DNA of 64,000 nt, from positions 1 through 64,000 of the forward strand of contig CAZCFT010000002.1 in NCBI GenBank assembly GCA_964498015.1, in the 5' to 3' direction. The notes under the pieces are model-generated. The model was not told the DNA's origin. It made no database searches and saw only the letters and a list, made by a program, of their open reading frames with translations. Shown here in pieces: positions 52,130-60,855 of this stretch. The first letter of the stretch is position 1. Every line of letters starts with the position of its first letter. The stretch comes from CAWEZN01 sp964498015 (GTDB lineage Bacteria; Zixibacteria; MSB-5A5; GN15; PGXB01). A program made the translations under genes and the position numbers.

Positions 52130-54117
52130 TCAAATGATTGGCGGGCAATTCGGCGTCGGACCATGCTTATACAAGAAGTTTATCAGATAAGTAACATCCA
52201 AAGCATTAATTATGCCATTGCCGTTGGCATCTCCCGCCTGTATCGGATTCGGCGCCGCCCCATGCTTGTATAAATAATTTATTAAGAAAGTGACATCAAG
52301 GGCATTAATTATTCCATTGCCAGTGGCGTCGCCGCAGATGTAGAAAGGCACGACCGTGATATCGAGAATGGTGAACGATATCGGGTCCGCCTTCGCGCCG
52401 TTGGCGCCGCACATCGCAGCATGAGTAACTCCGAAGAGACTGGTCCCGGGCACCTCCGTGCTGACACTCAGATAGTCAATCTGGAGATTAGACACACCAT
52501 GCGCCCCCCAGGTCCACTGGNNNNNNNNNNNNNNNNNNNNNNNNNNNNNNNNNNNNNNNNNNNNNNNNNNNNNNNNNNNNNNNNNNNNNNNNNNNNNNNN
52601 NNNNNNNNNNNNNNNNNNNNGGAAGCCAACCGGGTGCACCCCTTTGGCGTTCTCCACAATAGAGCCCAACCCGGTAGTTCCGGTCTCGACAGTAGAGAAG
52701 ACCGATGAACCGTTATAAGAAGCTTTTATAGTATAACTGGCCGCGTCGGATTCAAGGGCCAGGTTCCAGGTGTTGGCGGCGGCCTTGCTCATGGAGATAA
52801 CCATCGCGAATGGGTCTATCGGTTCCGGTGGGGGGAATCCGATTTTGTAATTGGCAAACCTTGCCTTAATTGTTGCTCCTGCCGGCAGGGTTCCTCCCAG
52901 ATCAGGATTCTGCAACTCCCCCCGCCAAATGATAGTGGATGGCGGCGACGAAATGGCGTCGGGTATGTCCACAATAATCCCTTCAGGAGCCATATCGGCC
53001 ATGAAGCGCGTGACAGTCAAGGCGCCGCCGCTCACTCCCAGGCAGGTCGGGCCGGCGGACTCATGGTCCAGGCCGAAAATCCGTACTGAATCCGGCACCG
53101 GCGCAGGTATCGGATCGCACGGGCAAAGTACCGGGTAACCGCCATAAGGCGCAAAGACACTCATGCCATAGACGAAATAGTCTTGATAGAGCTGAAGGTC
53201 AGCCGCATTAACATAACCATCACCATTTAAGTCACAGCTATACAGCGGGACAGGAGCCGGGCCGCAGGCATTGATGAAGTTTGCAAGGTAGATTAAATCG
53301 GCCATGGACAGGCCAAAACCATTATTGTTGGCATCGCCGGTCGAATGGCACGTATCCTGGCACTTGCCGAGAGTGTCAGCCGCCCAGATCTTGCGGACCT
53401 CTGAAGTATCGAGGACACGATTGAAAAGCTCGATCTCGTCAAGCGTGCCGGCAAACGTCTGACTGGGAGATATAAGATTTCTCGCCATTACGATGGCGCG
53501 GTGTTGGTCAGACTTCCCTGATAACCTGTTGGATTGCCAATGGTGGCTAAGGCGCTGCCATCCAGATAATGGAGCCAACCCGAGGCGCCATTTCTATCAA
53601 CAGTGAGCGCAACATGATGCCAATTCCCATCAGCGACGAACCCTGTCGTGACACAGTTATTATAACCGGTCCCGTCGCCAATCTGCGAGCCTAAGTTCCC
53701 GTTGGCCAGAAAGAGAGTATAGCCGGTTATATTAGGAACAGAGCCCGTTCTCTTGTCAAGGAACGTATGGGTTCCGGAAGCTTCCGAAGTCTTGATCCAC
53801 AAATCGACGGAAAAATCGCTCGTGCCGAAGTTCAATTCGGAATGATCCGGCACATCAACGGAGTTTGCCCCCCCAAAGCTCAATGCCCCCCCAACCTTTC
53901 CGGCCACCGGAACCGGACTGCTCATCCAGGTACCGGCATTATTGACGCCGCCTGCCGCTATGTCATTTGCGGTCGGGCCCGATGACTCATTCAGCGGCCA
54001 CCAGGCGGTCATGCCGCTTGGCGGCGGCACACACTGAGCATTAATGCTCTGATCGAGCAATAATAGACCAAAAATCACTGCTGTGATTTGAACCAAGCAG
54101 ACAATACCTTTGCGCAT
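52130..54117 (-). pseudogene. Secreted LamG-domain protein with dockerin repeats, broken by a frameshift and a gap
   Basis: One gene in two frames. The N-terminal part (54117 to about 53488) has a signal peptide and a LamG/concanavalin-like domain (GMTAWWPLNESSG, FSVDLWIKTSEASGTHTFLDK). It stops at a TAA just after LTNTAPS. The next frame resumes with VMARNLISPSQTFAGTLDEI, the expected end of the LamG domain, then dockerin-like repeats, a beta-sandwich, the 100-N gap, and two C-terminal dockerin repeats (GDATGNGIINALDVTFLINY, GDANGNGIINALDVTYLINF). A single-base indel near 53485-53500 explains the break. Sequencing error and true decay are both possible. Confidence 0.85.
52521..52620. other. 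Assembly gap of exactly 100 N inside the LamG/dockerin gene
   Basis: Unlike the first gap, the two flanks do not share sequence. The gene is in the same frame on both sides, but this depends on the placeholder length. Confidence 0.97.
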
Positions 54118-54286
54118 CTCTCCTCCTCGGGGTAAAGGTTAAAATATTGATGTCAAACCGTACCAATCCCCCGCAAGCGGGGGCTCCTGAATTAGATACA
54201 TATAATTAAGTCAAAACCATATTAAGTGTCAAAAACTTTTTTGTCATGCTTTCAGTCCACTATTCTGTTTCCAATCATGTGGGCGG

Positions 54287-54300
54287 CTCGCCGCGGCGAG
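54287..54300. repeat. Perfect 14-bp palindrome
   Basis: CTCGCCGCGGCGAG, 26 bases before the nested hairpin repeat. The other nested hairpin at 56178 also has a GC-rich hairpin about 30 bases away. Confidence 0.6.
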
Positions 54301-54325
54301 TCCTCATCTGCGCCAGTGCAACATT

Positions 54326-54368
54326 GCGTCAGGCGCTAATCCCGATTCATCGGGGTGTCACCTGACGC
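54326..54368. repeat. Nested hairpin repeat, copy 1
   Basis: Outer arms GCGTCAGG / CCTGACGC, inner arms CCCGA / TCGGG, 4-base loop. The same design recurs on the other side of the sigma/anti-sigma pair. Confidence 0.75.
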
Positions 54369-54572
54369 CCTCATAACTGATTTTTCCCATCTCCCTCCGG
54401 GAGAGGGCCGGGGGTGAGGGTTATACAATTTCACCATTCCTATGTCATTCAATCAGTTATCAGCCAATAAATGGCTTCGTTCGTGTGTCTCCAGACGATA
54501 AAACCGTGGGTTATAAGCATAATTATATGCACCCAGGCAACCGCAACCCCCTCAAAGGTGTCTAAGTATCGG

Positions 54573-55139
54573 ATGCAGGCAGATAGCGAAAAGTTCTGGA
54601 AGCTTCTGGAGCCGATTCACCCCAAAGCCGAAAGCTTCTGCCGACGGCTGGCGGGGAATCGCGACGATGGCGATGACCTCTATCAAGAGGCGCTTCTTGC
54701 GGCTCTGACGAAATTCGGGACTCTGCGGGACGAAGGCGCCTTCAAACCGTGGCTTTACCGAATAGCGATCAACACCCACAAGAACCGCTTCGGACGAGGC
54801 TGGTGGCGGAAACATGTAAGGCTGGATGATTTGGCCGAAGAGCCTCAATCGAATGAAGACCTGTCATCGGACCACTCGCGAAAAAGATGCCTGCAAATCG
54901 CTCTGTCTGCTCTCGATACCAACGAACGCGCGCTGATTGTACTATTCGAACTGGAGGGATGGTCGATAGGCGAACTGGCCAAACTATATGCAAGGCCCGA
55001 AGGGACAATAAAAGCCCGTCTCTGGCGGGCAAGGCAAAAAATGCGGAAAGCCCTCATCCCGCTTACTCCGCAAAACGACAAGAATAAAACAAGGGAGGAT
55101 GGATATGAACTGCCGGAAAGCAAGGCTACTGCTGAATAA
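54573..55139 (+). CDS. ECF-type RNA polymerase sigma factor
   Basis: 188 residues from the ATG at 54573. Region 2 includes DDGDDLYQEALLAALTKF and FKPWLYRIAINTHKNRFG; region 4 includes LDTNERALIVLFELEGWSIGELAKLYARPEGTIKARLWRAR. The end overlaps the anti-sigma gene by 35 bases. It is expected to be held inactive by that membrane protein until an envelope signal arrives. Confidence 0.94.
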   Translation: MQADSEKFWKLLEPIHPKAESFCRRLAGNRDDGDDLYQEALLAALTKFGTLRDEGAFKPWLYRIAINTHKNRFGRGWWRKHVRLDDLAEEPQSNEDLSSDHSRKRCLQIALSALDTNERALIVLFELEGWSIGELAKLYARPEGTIKARLWRARQKMRKALIPLTPQNDKNKTREDGYELPESKATAE

Positions 55140-56157
55140 CAAGAATGTCGTTATGGACATGGAATTAATCAAGCATCTCAAAATCTGTCCATCCTGCGCC
55201 CGTGAAGCCCATGCTTCCGAAATTCTGGAATCTGCTCTGCGCCATGAACGAAAGGCGCAACCTTCACCCGAAACACCATTCAATATTTTGCGGGCAAAGG
55301 TTGACGTTTTATCAACGCAAAGAACTAATCAGGAGAAATCAATCATGTCAGGCATTAAAAACCAATTTGCTCGCCGCCCACGCCTTGTCGCCGGATTCGG
55401 ACTGGCGCTTATAGCTTTTCTTTTTGTCACGCTATTCCCATTTTCATACACCCGGACAATTGGGTACACAGTCTCATTCAGCAATGTCGGCGACATTGCC
55501 AATCAGATATCAGAACCGCTGGTGAAGGTCCTGAATTCAATGGGGTACAACGATATTAATATTGTGCTGACTGCCGCTCAGAGATCAGCCGAGGCTGAAG
55601 AATTCAAAATCACCGGCCTGCCGACACGCGAGTCCGCAAGAGAGGCATCTCAGGCATTCCAAAAATTGGCTGGCATCAGCGCTGAACCTCTCATTAATAA
55701 AGTTACCGAAAAAACTTCCGGCTCTCTCTATGCTCAGGCTCTGGATAAACAGCGGACAATCGAAATTGATGCCGCTGGCAAATCCGATCCCGAAATTGAA
55801 GCAGAACTAACTCAGAAACTCACCGAAGCCGGATATCAGGGGAATGTCTCGGTAACAACCAGTCCTTTAGGAGAACGTCAAGTTGTCGTCAGTATGTCAA
55901 AAGAAGCTGGTGATACTTCAGAGCAGGAGCAACTGATGATCAACTGCAAGGATAGCGGCGATTCAGGGAAGATAGGCATTGGACTGCCGATTCCATTGAA
56001 AATCGAGACCGAAGGTAAGACCGATGATCAGATCATTCAGGAGGTTAAAGCCAAGCTGGCCGAGCAGGGAATAACAGACGCTGAAATTACCGTCTCGCCC
56101 GGCCCGGACGGAAAAAAGATGATAGAAGTAAAAGTACAAAAAGAAGAACGCCGTTAA
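55105..56157 (+). CDS. Membrane anti-sigma factor with repeated periplasmic modules
   Basis: 350 residues from the second ATG, which has AAGGGAGG six bases upstream (the first ATG at 55099 abuts it). A short zinc-finger-like anti-sigma region contains HLKICPSC. One membrane segment follows (about 97-113, LVAGFGLALIAFLFVTLF). The periplasmic part has an alpha/beta region and two tandem modules of about 50 residues (starting RTIEIDAAGKSDPEI and LKIETEGKTDDQI), each ending in a strand pair around GxxKMIEVKV or GERQVVVSM. This ectodomain is larger than most anti-sigma sensors. Confidence 0.85.
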   Translation: MNCRKARLLLNNKNVVMDMELIKHLKICPSCAREAHASEILESALRHERKAQPSPETPFNILRAKVDVLSTQRTNQEKSIMSGIKNQFARRPRLVAGFGLALIAFLFVTLFPFSYTRTIGYTVSFSNVGDIANQISEPLVKVLNSMGYNDINIVLTAAQRSAEAEEFKITGLPTRESAREASQAFQKLAGISAEPLINKVTEKTSGSLYAQALDKQRTIEIDAAGKSDPEIEAELTQKLTEAGYQGNVSVTTSPLGERQVVVSMSKEAGDTSEQEQLMINCKDSGDSGKIGIGLPIPLKIETEGKTDDQIIQEVKAKLAEQGITDAEITVSPGPDGKKMIEVKVQKEERR

Positions 56158-56177
56158 ACCAATCATGTTGTTGTGTT

Positions 56178-56221
56178 GCGTCAGGTCCTTCCCCGACCTC
56201 AGTCGGGGTGAGACCTGATGC
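56178..56221. repeat. Nested hairpin repeat, copy 2
   Basis: Outer arms GCGTCAGGTC / GACCTGATGC (one G-T pair), inner arms CCCCGA / TCGGGG, 6-base loop. Same architecture as 54326-54368. It begins 20 bases after the anti-sigma stop. Confidence 0.75.
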
Positions 56222-56251
56222 TATTCAAAGCCTTGCAGGGCAGGACCTGAA

Positions 56252-56266
56252 TCCGCCGCAGGCGGA
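56252..56266. repeat. Short GC-rich hairpin next to the nested repeat
   Basis: TCCGCC-GCA-GGCGGA, with CAGGACCTGA on one side and CATCCTGAC on the other, which can extend the stem imperfectly. Confidence 0.55.
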
Positions 56267-56354
56267 GAACATCCTGACATTTTTTTTCGCCCATATTATT
56301 TACGTCATACAATCACCCCTTGATTTCTCCCTGATTTTTCACGAATATGCGCCA

Positions 56355-57554
56355 ATGAAAAAATCCCTGACTCAGCAGATGATTGCTTTCTTCGGCCTGA
56401 ATGCCAGCATGGGGGCGATGATTGTCATGGTGATCTTCATCGGAATGGGGGAGAAGATGGCTGAACGATTCCTGCCTCTTTATCTTCTCGCCATCGGCGG
56501 AACCACTCTCTCGGTCGGATTTCTTAACGCCCTGGATAATTTTCTCAGCGCCATTTATTCTTTTCCCGGCGGTTTCCTGAGTGACCGGCTCGGATATAAA
56601 AAAGCGCTGATACTATTTACGCTCATTGCCATGTTTGGGTATCTTATAGTCATCTTCTTTCCGTCATGGCAGGCGGTGATGGTAGGAGCCATATTTTTTA
56701 TATCCTGGACAGCTGTATCATTGCCGGCCGTAATGAGCATGGTTTCAAAGGTAATGCCCAAAGAAAAACGGACCATGGGGGTCAGCATACATTCTTTCGT
56801 CCGTCGAATACCGATGGCCCTCGGTCCGGTAGTCGGAGGATTGCTGATAGGGAAATATGGCACGGTTATAGGAATTCGAACGGCCTTTGGCGCGGCCTTC
56901 TTGATGGGTATTGCATCCATTGCCTTTATCTGGTTCTTCATGGAGAATGATATTCCGGGTAAAAACAATGGAAAATCGGCCCTATCATCATTTAGAAATC
57001 TTAATGCGCCTCTTCGAAACCTGCTTGTATCGGATATCCTGATTCGTTTCGCCGAACAAATTCCTTATGCCTTCGTAGTCATCTGGGCGGTGAAAAACAA
57101 CGGCATCACCCCGTTTCAATTTGGAATCTTGACCACGATCGAAATGGCGACAGCTATGCTCGTTTATATTCCGGTCGCTTACTATGCAGATAAATATACC
57201 AAGAAGCCGTTTATTCTGATTACATTCGGTTTCTTCACTGCTTTTCCGCTTATGTTGTACTATTCACATACTTTCCCAATCCTCGCTCTGGCCTTTGTCC
57301 TGCGCGGATTAAAAGAATTCGGCGAACCGACTCGCAAAGCCTTGATTATGGACCTGGCCCCGGAGAATGAAAAGGCCGGGACATTCGGGGTTTATTATTT
57401 GGTTAGGGATGTAATAGTTTCTATCGCAGCGCTCTCCAGCGCCTTTCTGTGGAATATCTCTCCTCGGACGAATTTCTTGGCCGCCTTTATCTGCGGCATA
57501 ATAGGCACGATATATTTCGCTATCTGGGGGAAAGATCTGAAGCAAATTACGTGA
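56355..57554 (+). CDS. Major facilitator superfamily transporter
   Basis: 399 residues with 12 predicted membrane helices. The loop 2-3 motif is GGFLSDRLGYKKALI and the second-half counterpart is PVAYYADKYTKKPFIL. The start is the ATG giving MKKSLTQQM. Resembles drug or metabolite exporters of the DHA1 type; substrate not predictable. No operon partner is obvious; it stands 64-81 bases ahead of ispE. Confidence 0.9.
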   Translation: MKKSLTQQMIAFFGLNASMGAMIVMVIFIGMGEKMAERFLPLYLLAIGGTTLSVGFLNALDNFLSAIYSFPGGFLSDRLGYKKALILFTLIAMFGYLIVIFFPSWQAVMVGAIFFISWTAVSLPAVMSMVSKVMPKEKRTMGVSIHSFVRRIPMALGPVVGGLLIGKYGTVIGIRTAFGAAFLMGIASIAFIWFFMENDIPGKNNGKSALSSFRNLNAPLRNLLVSDILIRFAEQIPYAFVVIWAVKNNGITPFQFGILTTIEMATAMLVYIPVAYYADKYTKKPFILITFGFFTAFPLMLYYSHTFPILALAFVLRGLKEFGEPTRKALIMDLAPENEKAGTFGVYYLVRDVIVSIAALSSAFLWNISPRTNFLAAFICGIIGTIYFAIWGKDLKQIT

Positions 57555-57635
57555 GCTGGATATTGATTATCGGGGCTGGATATTTTCTGAAGATTAGGCT
57601 ATGTTGCTGAACGCGACTTGAAGAGTAGGACGCCC

Positions 57636-58532
57636 GTGGACAAAATAGAAGTCAGAGCTCCCGCTAAAATCAATCTCTTTCTCAAAATTCTGGGAAAGAG
57701 GAAAGATGGCTACCACGATATTTTTTCTTGGTTCCAAGCCGTCAACCTTTTTGACTATCTAATATTTGACAAACAAGAGACAGGGACTACTCTGGATATT
57801 GAAGGTCGGGAAGACCTGCTTGCAGACAAAAGTAATCTAATAATTAGAGCCGCCGATCTGATGTTTCAGCGATTCGGTCTTTCTGGAGGGCTCAAAATTC
57901 ATCTCAAAAAAAATATACCGATTGCCGCCGGCCTCGGCGGCGGATCTTCGGATGCCGCATCCACAATTTACGCGATAAGCAGATTATATGAGCTTAATTT
58001 ATCATCCGAATCTATGATGGAATTGGGGCTGGAGATCGGAACCGATCTCCCATTTTTTTTCTCTTCAGGACAGGCAGAGGTGACTGGCCGAGGTGAGGCG
58101 ATAAAGAAGATTTTCCTCCCCCTGAATTATTATATCTATCTTATCCATCCACGCCTAATGATTTCTACTGCAGAGAGTTATGCCCGCCTCAATTTGGACT
58201 TGACAATCTCGAATCCCAATATTAAGTTTACATGCCGCAATAACCTTGATGATTTGGTTGGCGAAATCAAAGGTATTGGCAACGATTTTGAAAGATTGCA
58301 TCTGAACTCCTACCCGGTGTTGGGCGAGATCATGGATGCATTAAAAAGGACTGGCGCCGTTTTGACCCGCATGAGCGGTTCCGGGCCCACAATATTTGGA
58401 CTTTATAAAGATATGCCTGAGAGGGAGGATTTGCAGAAAATCATCCGGGGGGATTGGCAGGCATTTGTTGTTTGGCCAATAACCCTGCCCGCTTGGGACC
58501 AATCTGGCTTTTTAACCTTTGGCGGGAGGTAA
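57636..58532 (+). CDS. ispE: 4-diphosphocytidyl-2-C-methyl-D-erythritol kinase
   Basis: GHMP-family kinase of the non-mevalonate isoprenoid pathway. N-terminal APAKINLFLKILGKRKDGYH and the ATP loop PIAAGLGGGSSDAAS. About 298 residues from the GTG preceded by TAGGA; a TTG 18 bases upstream is the alternative start. spoVG follows at once, an arrangement common in bacteria. Confidence 0.96.
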   Translation: MDKIEVRAPAKINLFLKILGKRKDGYHDIFSWFQAVNLFDYLIFDKQETGTTLDIEGREDLLADKSNLIIRAADLMFQRFGLSGGLKIHLKKNIPIAAGLGGGSSDAASTIYAISRLYELNLSSESMMELGLEIGTDLPFFFSSGQAEVTGRGEAIKKIFLPLNYYIYLIHPRLMISTAESYARLNLDLTISNPNIKFTCRNNLDDLVGEIKGIGNDFERLHLNSYPVLGEIMDALKRTGAVLTRMSGSGPTIFGLYKDMPEREDLQKIIRGDWQAFVVWPITLPAWDQSGFLTFGGR

Positions 58533-58536
58533 TGCT

Positions 58537-58806
58537 GTGGAGATCACCGAAGTCAGAATCATTTTGCGGGACGAGGACAAACTGAAAGGATTTGCTAATG
58601 TCACCTTCGACAATGCTTTCGTAATTCGGGGCATGAAAATAATCGCCGGAAACAAGGGATACTTTGTTTCCATGCCGAGTCGAAAGCGGCCCGATGGGAC
58701 ACACCAGGATGTGGCTCATCCGGTAAATAATGAAACCAGACGATTGATCGAGGAGAAGGTTTTGGCCGCCTATGAGGCGGAATTGAAAACAAAAACTAAG
58801 GTCTAA
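58537..58806 (+). CDS. spoVG: SpoVG-family nucleic-acid-binding regulator
   Basis: 89 residues starting at GTG eight bases after GGGAGG, four bases past the ispE stop: VEITEVRIILRDEDKLKGFANVTFDNAFVIRGMKI region, with the C-terminal helix that contacts nucleic acid. A small, site-specific DNA/RNA-binding protein conserved beyond spore formers; its role outside Firmicutes is mostly unknown. Confidence 0.95.
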   Translation: MEITEVRIILRDEDKLKGFANVTFDNAFVIRGMKIIAGNKGYFVSMPSRKRPDGTHQDVAHPVNNETRRLIEEKVLAAYEAELKTKTKV

Positions 58807-58817
58807 AAATCAGGCAC

Positions 58818-58889
58818 TGGGGTGTCGTCAAGTGGTAAGACACAAGCCTTTGGAGCTTGCATTCCCAGGTTCGAATCCTGGCACCCCAG
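58818..58889 (+). tRNA. tRNA-Gln (anticodon UUG)
   Basis: Full cloverleaf of 72 nt: acceptor TGGGGTG / CACCCCA, D stem GTC/GAC, anticodon stem CAAGC/GCTTG with loop CTTTGGA, T arm CCAGG-TTCGAAT-CCTGG. The U1-A72 pair and discriminator G73 are glutamine identity features. CCA is not encoded. It lies between spoVG and prs. Confidence 0.97.
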
Positions 58890-58966
58890 CTATCTCTTGC
58901 CCGAATTATGAAAGATTTTTTTGCGGAATATAAATGCCGCAATAAAAGGGAATTAATTATTTAGTT

Positions 58967-59902
58967 ATGCTGGATTTAAAACTTATCGCCGGTAATTCCA
59001 ACCGCCCGTTGGCGCAGAAAATCGCCCGTTATATCGGAGTCGAATTGGCGGCCTGCGAAATCAAGAGATTCTCCGATGGGGAAATCTTTGTACAGATTAA
59101 TGAAAACATTCGCGGCACCGATGTTTTTATTATTCAATCGACTAATGCGCCATCAGATAATATTATGGAATTACTGATAATGATTGAAGCCGCTCGGAGA
59201 GCATCGGCGGCCCGAATCACTGCGGTTATACCATATTATGGCTATGGCCGCCAGGACAGAAAAGATAAGCCGAGAGTCGCTATCACTGCCAAACTTCTCG
59301 CCAATTTAATAACTACCGCGGGCGCCGACAGAATTATCACGATGGACCTTCACGCGGCGCAGATTCAGGGTTTTTTCGACCTTCCTCATGATCACCTCTA
59401 TTCTTCACGCGTGTTTAACGATTATGTGACCAATCTCAATATTCCCAATCCGGTAGTGGTTTCACCCGACGTCGGTTCTATTAAGATGGCGCGCGCCTTC
59501 GCCAAGAGCTTTGATGCCAGCCTGGCTATTATAGACAAGAGAAGGCCTGCCCCCAATCAATCCGAGGTCGTAAATGTCATCGGCGAAATTGAAGGGCGAA
59601 ATATCCTTATCAGGGACGACATGGTTGACACCGGAGGAACACTGTGCCAGGCGGCAGAGGCTATGATTAAATCCGGGGCGCTCGATATTTATGCCGTCTG
59701 CACCCACGCGGTCCTGTCCGGCGACGCCATCAAAAGAATTAATGATTCCGTAATTAGGAAGATGATTATTTCTGACTCAATAAATATTGAAAACAAAAAT
59801 CTGACAGATAAATTCCTGGTTCTCTCCTGCGCTAATCTTTTTGGAGAAGCCATAATGAGAATTTCCGGAGAAAAATCAGTTTCATCACTTTTCGACGATT
59901 GA
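58967..59902 (+). CDS. prs: Ribose-phosphate pyrophosphokinase
   Basis: 311 residues; makes PRPP from ribose-5-phosphate and ATP. N-terminal LKLIAGNSNRPLAQKIA, the ATP-binding YGYGRQDRKDKPR loop and the PRPP-binding RDDMVDTGGTL motif are all intact. Directly followed by rplY, as in many bacteria. Confidence 0.98.
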   Translation: MLDLKLIAGNSNRPLAQKIARYIGVELAACEIKRFSDGEIFVQINENIRGTDVFIIQSTNAPSDNIMELLIMIEAARRASAARITAVIPYYGYGRQDRKDKPRVAITAKLLANLITTAGADRIITMDLHAAQIQGFFDLPHDHLYSSRVFNDYVTNLNIPNPVVVSPDVGSIKMARAFAKSFDASLAIIDKRRPAPNQSEVVNVIGEIEGRNILIRDDMVDTGGTLCQAAEAMIKSGALDIYAVCTHAVLSGDAIKRINDSVIRKMIISDSINIENKNLTDKFLVLSCANLFGEAIMRISGEKSVSSLFDD

Positions 59903-59946
59903 TATGCAGATCATCGAATATAGTATTTGGAGGTTTATACAATAAA

Positions 59947-60699
59947 ATGAAAGAAATTAAACTCGCTGCAGAAACCAGACAGAGTATCGGAAAAGAGAAC
60001 GCGCGGAAAGTCCGCCGAACCGGGATGATACCAGGCATTCTTTACGGTCCCGAAATCAAACCGCTTCCTCTGGCTTTGAAGTTAAGCGATCTAAACGGAT
60101 TGATTCGTCACGAAGGACGCACGAATATGCTCCTTGACCTCGATCTTGCCAATGACAAGAAATCACGCAAGGTAATTATTAGAGAACTTCAACGCGATCC
60201 GGTGACCGGCGCCTTCAAGCATGTTGACTTCTATCAGGTCTCCATGAAAAAGAAACTTCATCTCTCAGTGAATGTATATTTGACCGGCACGCCTGCAGGT
60301 GTGAAATCTGCGGGAGGTATTTTGGAGCACGTGACTCGGGACATCGAAATAGCTTGTTTGCCCTCGGATATCCCCGAGAAAGTCGAGATCGATGTCTCCG
60401 CTCTTGAGATTGGCGATTCGGTCCATGTTGGGAATTTGAAAATCCCTAACGTCGACGTCCTGACTGATGCTCATCAGACCATCGCGACACTTGTTCCGCC
60501 GACAATAATAAAGGTCGAAGCGGCTCCAGTAGCGGCTGAGGCGGTTGAAGGGGCGGAGGCGCTTCCGGCTGAGGGCGAAGAAGCCCAGACTGAGGGTGAA
60601 ACAGCCAAGAAGCCTGAAGAGGCGGCCAAAGCAGTTAAGCCGGGCGGCAAACCGGGTAAAGAAGAAAAAGAGAAAAAAGGGAAAAAAGAGAAGAAATAA
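59947..60699 (+). CDS. rplY: 50S ribosomal protein L25 (CTC/general stress type)
   Basis: 250 residues from the ATG at 59947, which follows GGAGG. An L25-like 5S-rRNA-binding domain (ETRQSIGKENARKVRRTGMIPGILYG) and the TL5/CTC beta domain. Then comes a low-complexity Glu/Ala/Lys-rich tail of about 50 residues that ends in a lysine-rich run. Usually pth follows, but here a terminator comes directly after. Confidence 0.95.
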   Translation: MKEIKLAAETRQSIGKENARKVRRTGMIPGILYGPEIKPLPLALKLSDLNGLIRHEGRTNMLLDLDLANDKKSRKVIIRELQRDPVTGAFKHVDFYQVSMKKKLHLSVNVYLTGTPAGVKSAGGILEHVTRDIEIACLPSDIPEKVEIDVSALEIGDSVHVGNLKIPNVDVLTDAHQTIATLVPPTIIKVEAAPVAAEAVEGAEALPAEGEEAQTEGETAKKPEEAAKAVKPGGKPGKEEKEKKGKKEKK

Positions 60700-60729
60700 T
60701 CTCTGAATTTCATTTGTTCCTAATTTTAT

Positions 60730-60760
60730 AAGGTCGCCCAATCAGGCGACCTTCTCTTTT
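60730..60760 (+). terminator. Intrinsic terminator after rplY
   Basis: AAGGTCGCC / GGCGACCTT, 9-bp perfect stem with a 6-base loop, followed by CTCTTTTT. Confidence 0.9.
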
Positions 60761-60855
60761 TATGGGAATATCAAATTCGAAGCTTCACAGTCACATCCTC
60801 ATCATGTTGAAGATACTTCATTTCAGCTGTTAACTCAGCTTTAGAATTATATGGT

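Larger units (their letters stand above)
54118..54572. other. Intergenic region with hairpin repeats
   Basis: 455 bases without a gene. It holds a 14-bp palindrome, a nested hairpin repeat and a C/G-rich tract (CTCCCTCCGGGAGAGGGCC) of the sort that recurs in intergenic DNA. The leader of the sigma-factor gene occupies the last 100 bases or so; no consensus promoter stands out. Confidence 0.6.

Noticed and set aside
52469..52672. The second N gap as another k-mer overlap artefact
   Set aside because: The left and right flanks share no sequence, so it is treated as an ordinary gap.
54552..55283. Several antisense frames opposite the sigma and anti-sigma genes
   Set aside because: They mirror a GC-skewed coding region; the sense proteins have clear domains.
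58921..58942. TTGCGG...CCGCAA as a terminator for the tRNA-Gln transcript
   Set aside because: Only six pairs around a 10-base loop and no T tract; may be chance in an AT-rich spacer.
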